12,528 nt of DNA from contig CANQSW010000026.1 in NCBI GenBank assembly GCA_947626615.1, positions 1 through 12,528 on the forward strand, given 5' to 3'. A program made the translations under genes and the position numbers. Below are positions 11,865-12,528 of this stretch, in pieces (the stretch's first letter is position 1; the number at the start of each line of letters is the position of its first letter). The notes under the pieces were generated by a model that worked only from the letters and a program-made list of their open reading frames with translations, was not told the DNA's origin and ran no database searches. This DNA comes from an uncultured Peptococcaceae bacterium (GTDB lineage: Bacteria > Bacillota > Dehalobacteriia > UBA4068 > UBA4997).

Positions 11865-12528
11865 GCCTCAAGGCGCAGAATTGCCCGCGTATATATCTCC
11901 AATAAAAACCTGAAGTCCGCCGTGGTGATATATTCGTCCGCCTGGTGCATCAGATCGACGGTGCCGCGGCGCAGCGGCCCAAACGCCACGAAGTTGGCAA
12001 AATTCCGGCAATATGTGCCGCCGCCCACGGCCAGCGCCGCCGCGTCCGGCTCGTATTCCCGGTATAGAGCCAGCAGCGCGGCTGCCGGATTCTGCTCCTT
12101 GGGCACGTAAAGCGGCGCTTTATGCTCGTCCACGCTAAGCGAAAAGCCGTTGGCCGCGCAGGCCGCGTTCAGTTTGGCGTAGATATCCGGCCAGTTGGCG
12201 GTCACGGGATAGCGCACGTCCAGCCCCAGCGTGAAAATGCCGTCTGCCAGCCGCAGCGTACCCAGATTCAGCGAAAGCGCCCCGGATACCTCGTCCCGGC
12301 AGGCGATACCAGCACCCGTGCCGTCGGTGTCCGTGCCGAACAGCGCCAGGATACGGCGGCAGGCTTCGGCCGCCGCCGCGCCAAGCGGCAGTGCAAACCG
12401 TACAGACGGCGGATACTGCGGATAATACGAATAATACGGCTGCTTCTGCCGCCGATACGCAAGCCGCGCCGATGCGGACGGCGCGTGCAGGCGAGGTAAG
12501 CAATCTGCGCTCAGCGACAGCGGATAAG
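11837..12528 (-). CDS. PepV/Sapep-like M20 dipeptidase, C-terminal part
   Basis: The open frame covers 230 codons, with the start outside the window. LFGTDTDGTGAGIACRDEVSG, SLNLGTLRLADGIFTLGLDVRYPV and VPKEQNP match the lid and catalytic parts of Xaa-His dipeptidases (PepV, dinuclear zinc, M20). So do AVGGGTYCRNFANFVAFGP and DLMHQADEYI, which include the conserved late His. The enzyme removes N-terminal residues from dipeptides in the cytosol. The most upstream part (about 12400-12528) is odd. Instead of a clear AHAS-P-x-G-x-NA lid motif it reads LPRLHAPSASARLAYRRQKQ, followed by a Tyr/Pro repeat (YYS-YYP-QYP). This may be divergence, a deletion or a local frameshift. Downstream of about 12390 the match is good. 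Confidence 0.85.
   Translation of the reverse strand, partial: YPLSLSADCLPRLHAPSASARLAYRRQKQPYYSYYPQYPPSVRFALPLGAAAAEACRRILALFGTDTDGTGAGIACRDEVSGALSLNLGTLRLADGIFTLGLDVRYPVTANWPDIYAKLNAACAANGFSLSVDEHKAPLYVPKEQNPAAALLALYREYEPDAAALAVGGGTYCRNFANFVAFGPLRRGTVDLMHQADEYITTADFRFLLEIYTRAILRLEACQAPQNHV
12410..12436. repeat. Three 9-bp tandem units inside the peptidase gene
   Basis: On the minus strand the units are TATTATTCG, TATTATCCG and CAGTATCCG, encoding YYS, YYP and QYP in the peptidase frame. The tract is markedly more AT-rich than the rest of the gene, suggesting a slippage-derived insertion. Confidence 0.7.

Noticed and set aside
12135..12503. Alternative minus-strand frame rich in Ala and Val over the peptidase start
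   Set aside because: Below about 12390 the peptidase frame has clear PepV motifs; this frame is a shadow with hydrophobic low-complexity content.
1..12528. CRISPR array, insertion sequence, prophage genes or a biosynthetic cluster
   Set aside because: No regularly spaced repeats, transposase, integrase or phage structural genes are visible.

Overview
The window reads as chromosomal DNA from a GC-rich member of the Bacillota (Clostridia or Negativicutes type). The evidence is protein family content: a FeoA/FeoB/Cys-rich Feo cluster, DUF2156, DUF4825, a C_GCAxxG_C_C redox protein and a PepV/Sapep-like M20 peptidase. Strong Shine-Dalgarno sequences, frequent ATA isoleucine codons despite high GC, sigma-A type promoters and a tRNA with an encoded CCA agree with this. 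I cannot name the genus.

Region 1 (1-3131, minus strand) is a ferrous iron uptake operon, feoA - feoB - FeoB-associated Cys-rich membrane protein (cut by the window edge). It has a near-consensus promoter and three copies of a GTTAG-N6-CTAAC dyad, two after the feoA promoter and one just before feoB. The dyads look like operators of a DtxR/IdeR-like metalloregulator.

Region 2 (3132-3930) is non-coding. It holds a tRNA-Ser(GGA) gene on the minus strand with its own promoter and terminator. Directly beyond it on the same strand is a GC-rich, strongly folding segment that ends in its own intrinsic terminator. I call this a candidate structured ncRNA. It carries an exact 19-base copy of the tRNA-Ser 3' end, including CCA.

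Region 3 (3869-9600, plus strand) is a compact seven-gene operon with one promoter and one terminator: diaminopropionate ammonia-lyase, DUF2156 protein, Eis-like GNAT acetyltransferase, DUF4825 membrane protein, XRE regulator, dapF, and a patatin-like phospholipase. Genes overlap or lie within 16 bases of each other. Two of the enzymes act on diamino acids, and the others suggest amino-acyl, acyl or envelope chemistry. The joint role is not known to me.

Region 4 (9592-11340) has short genes in alternating orientation. They are a small gene broken by an in-frame stop (minus), a divergent XRE regulator with a shared operator-like dyad, a C_GCAxxG_C_C protein (minus) and a divergent cupin (plus). 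Region 5 (11341-12528, minus) has a CBS-pair protein and the C-terminal part of a PepV-like dipeptidase. The three convergent gene pairs in regions 3-5 are each separated by nearly the same GC-rich bidirectional terminator.
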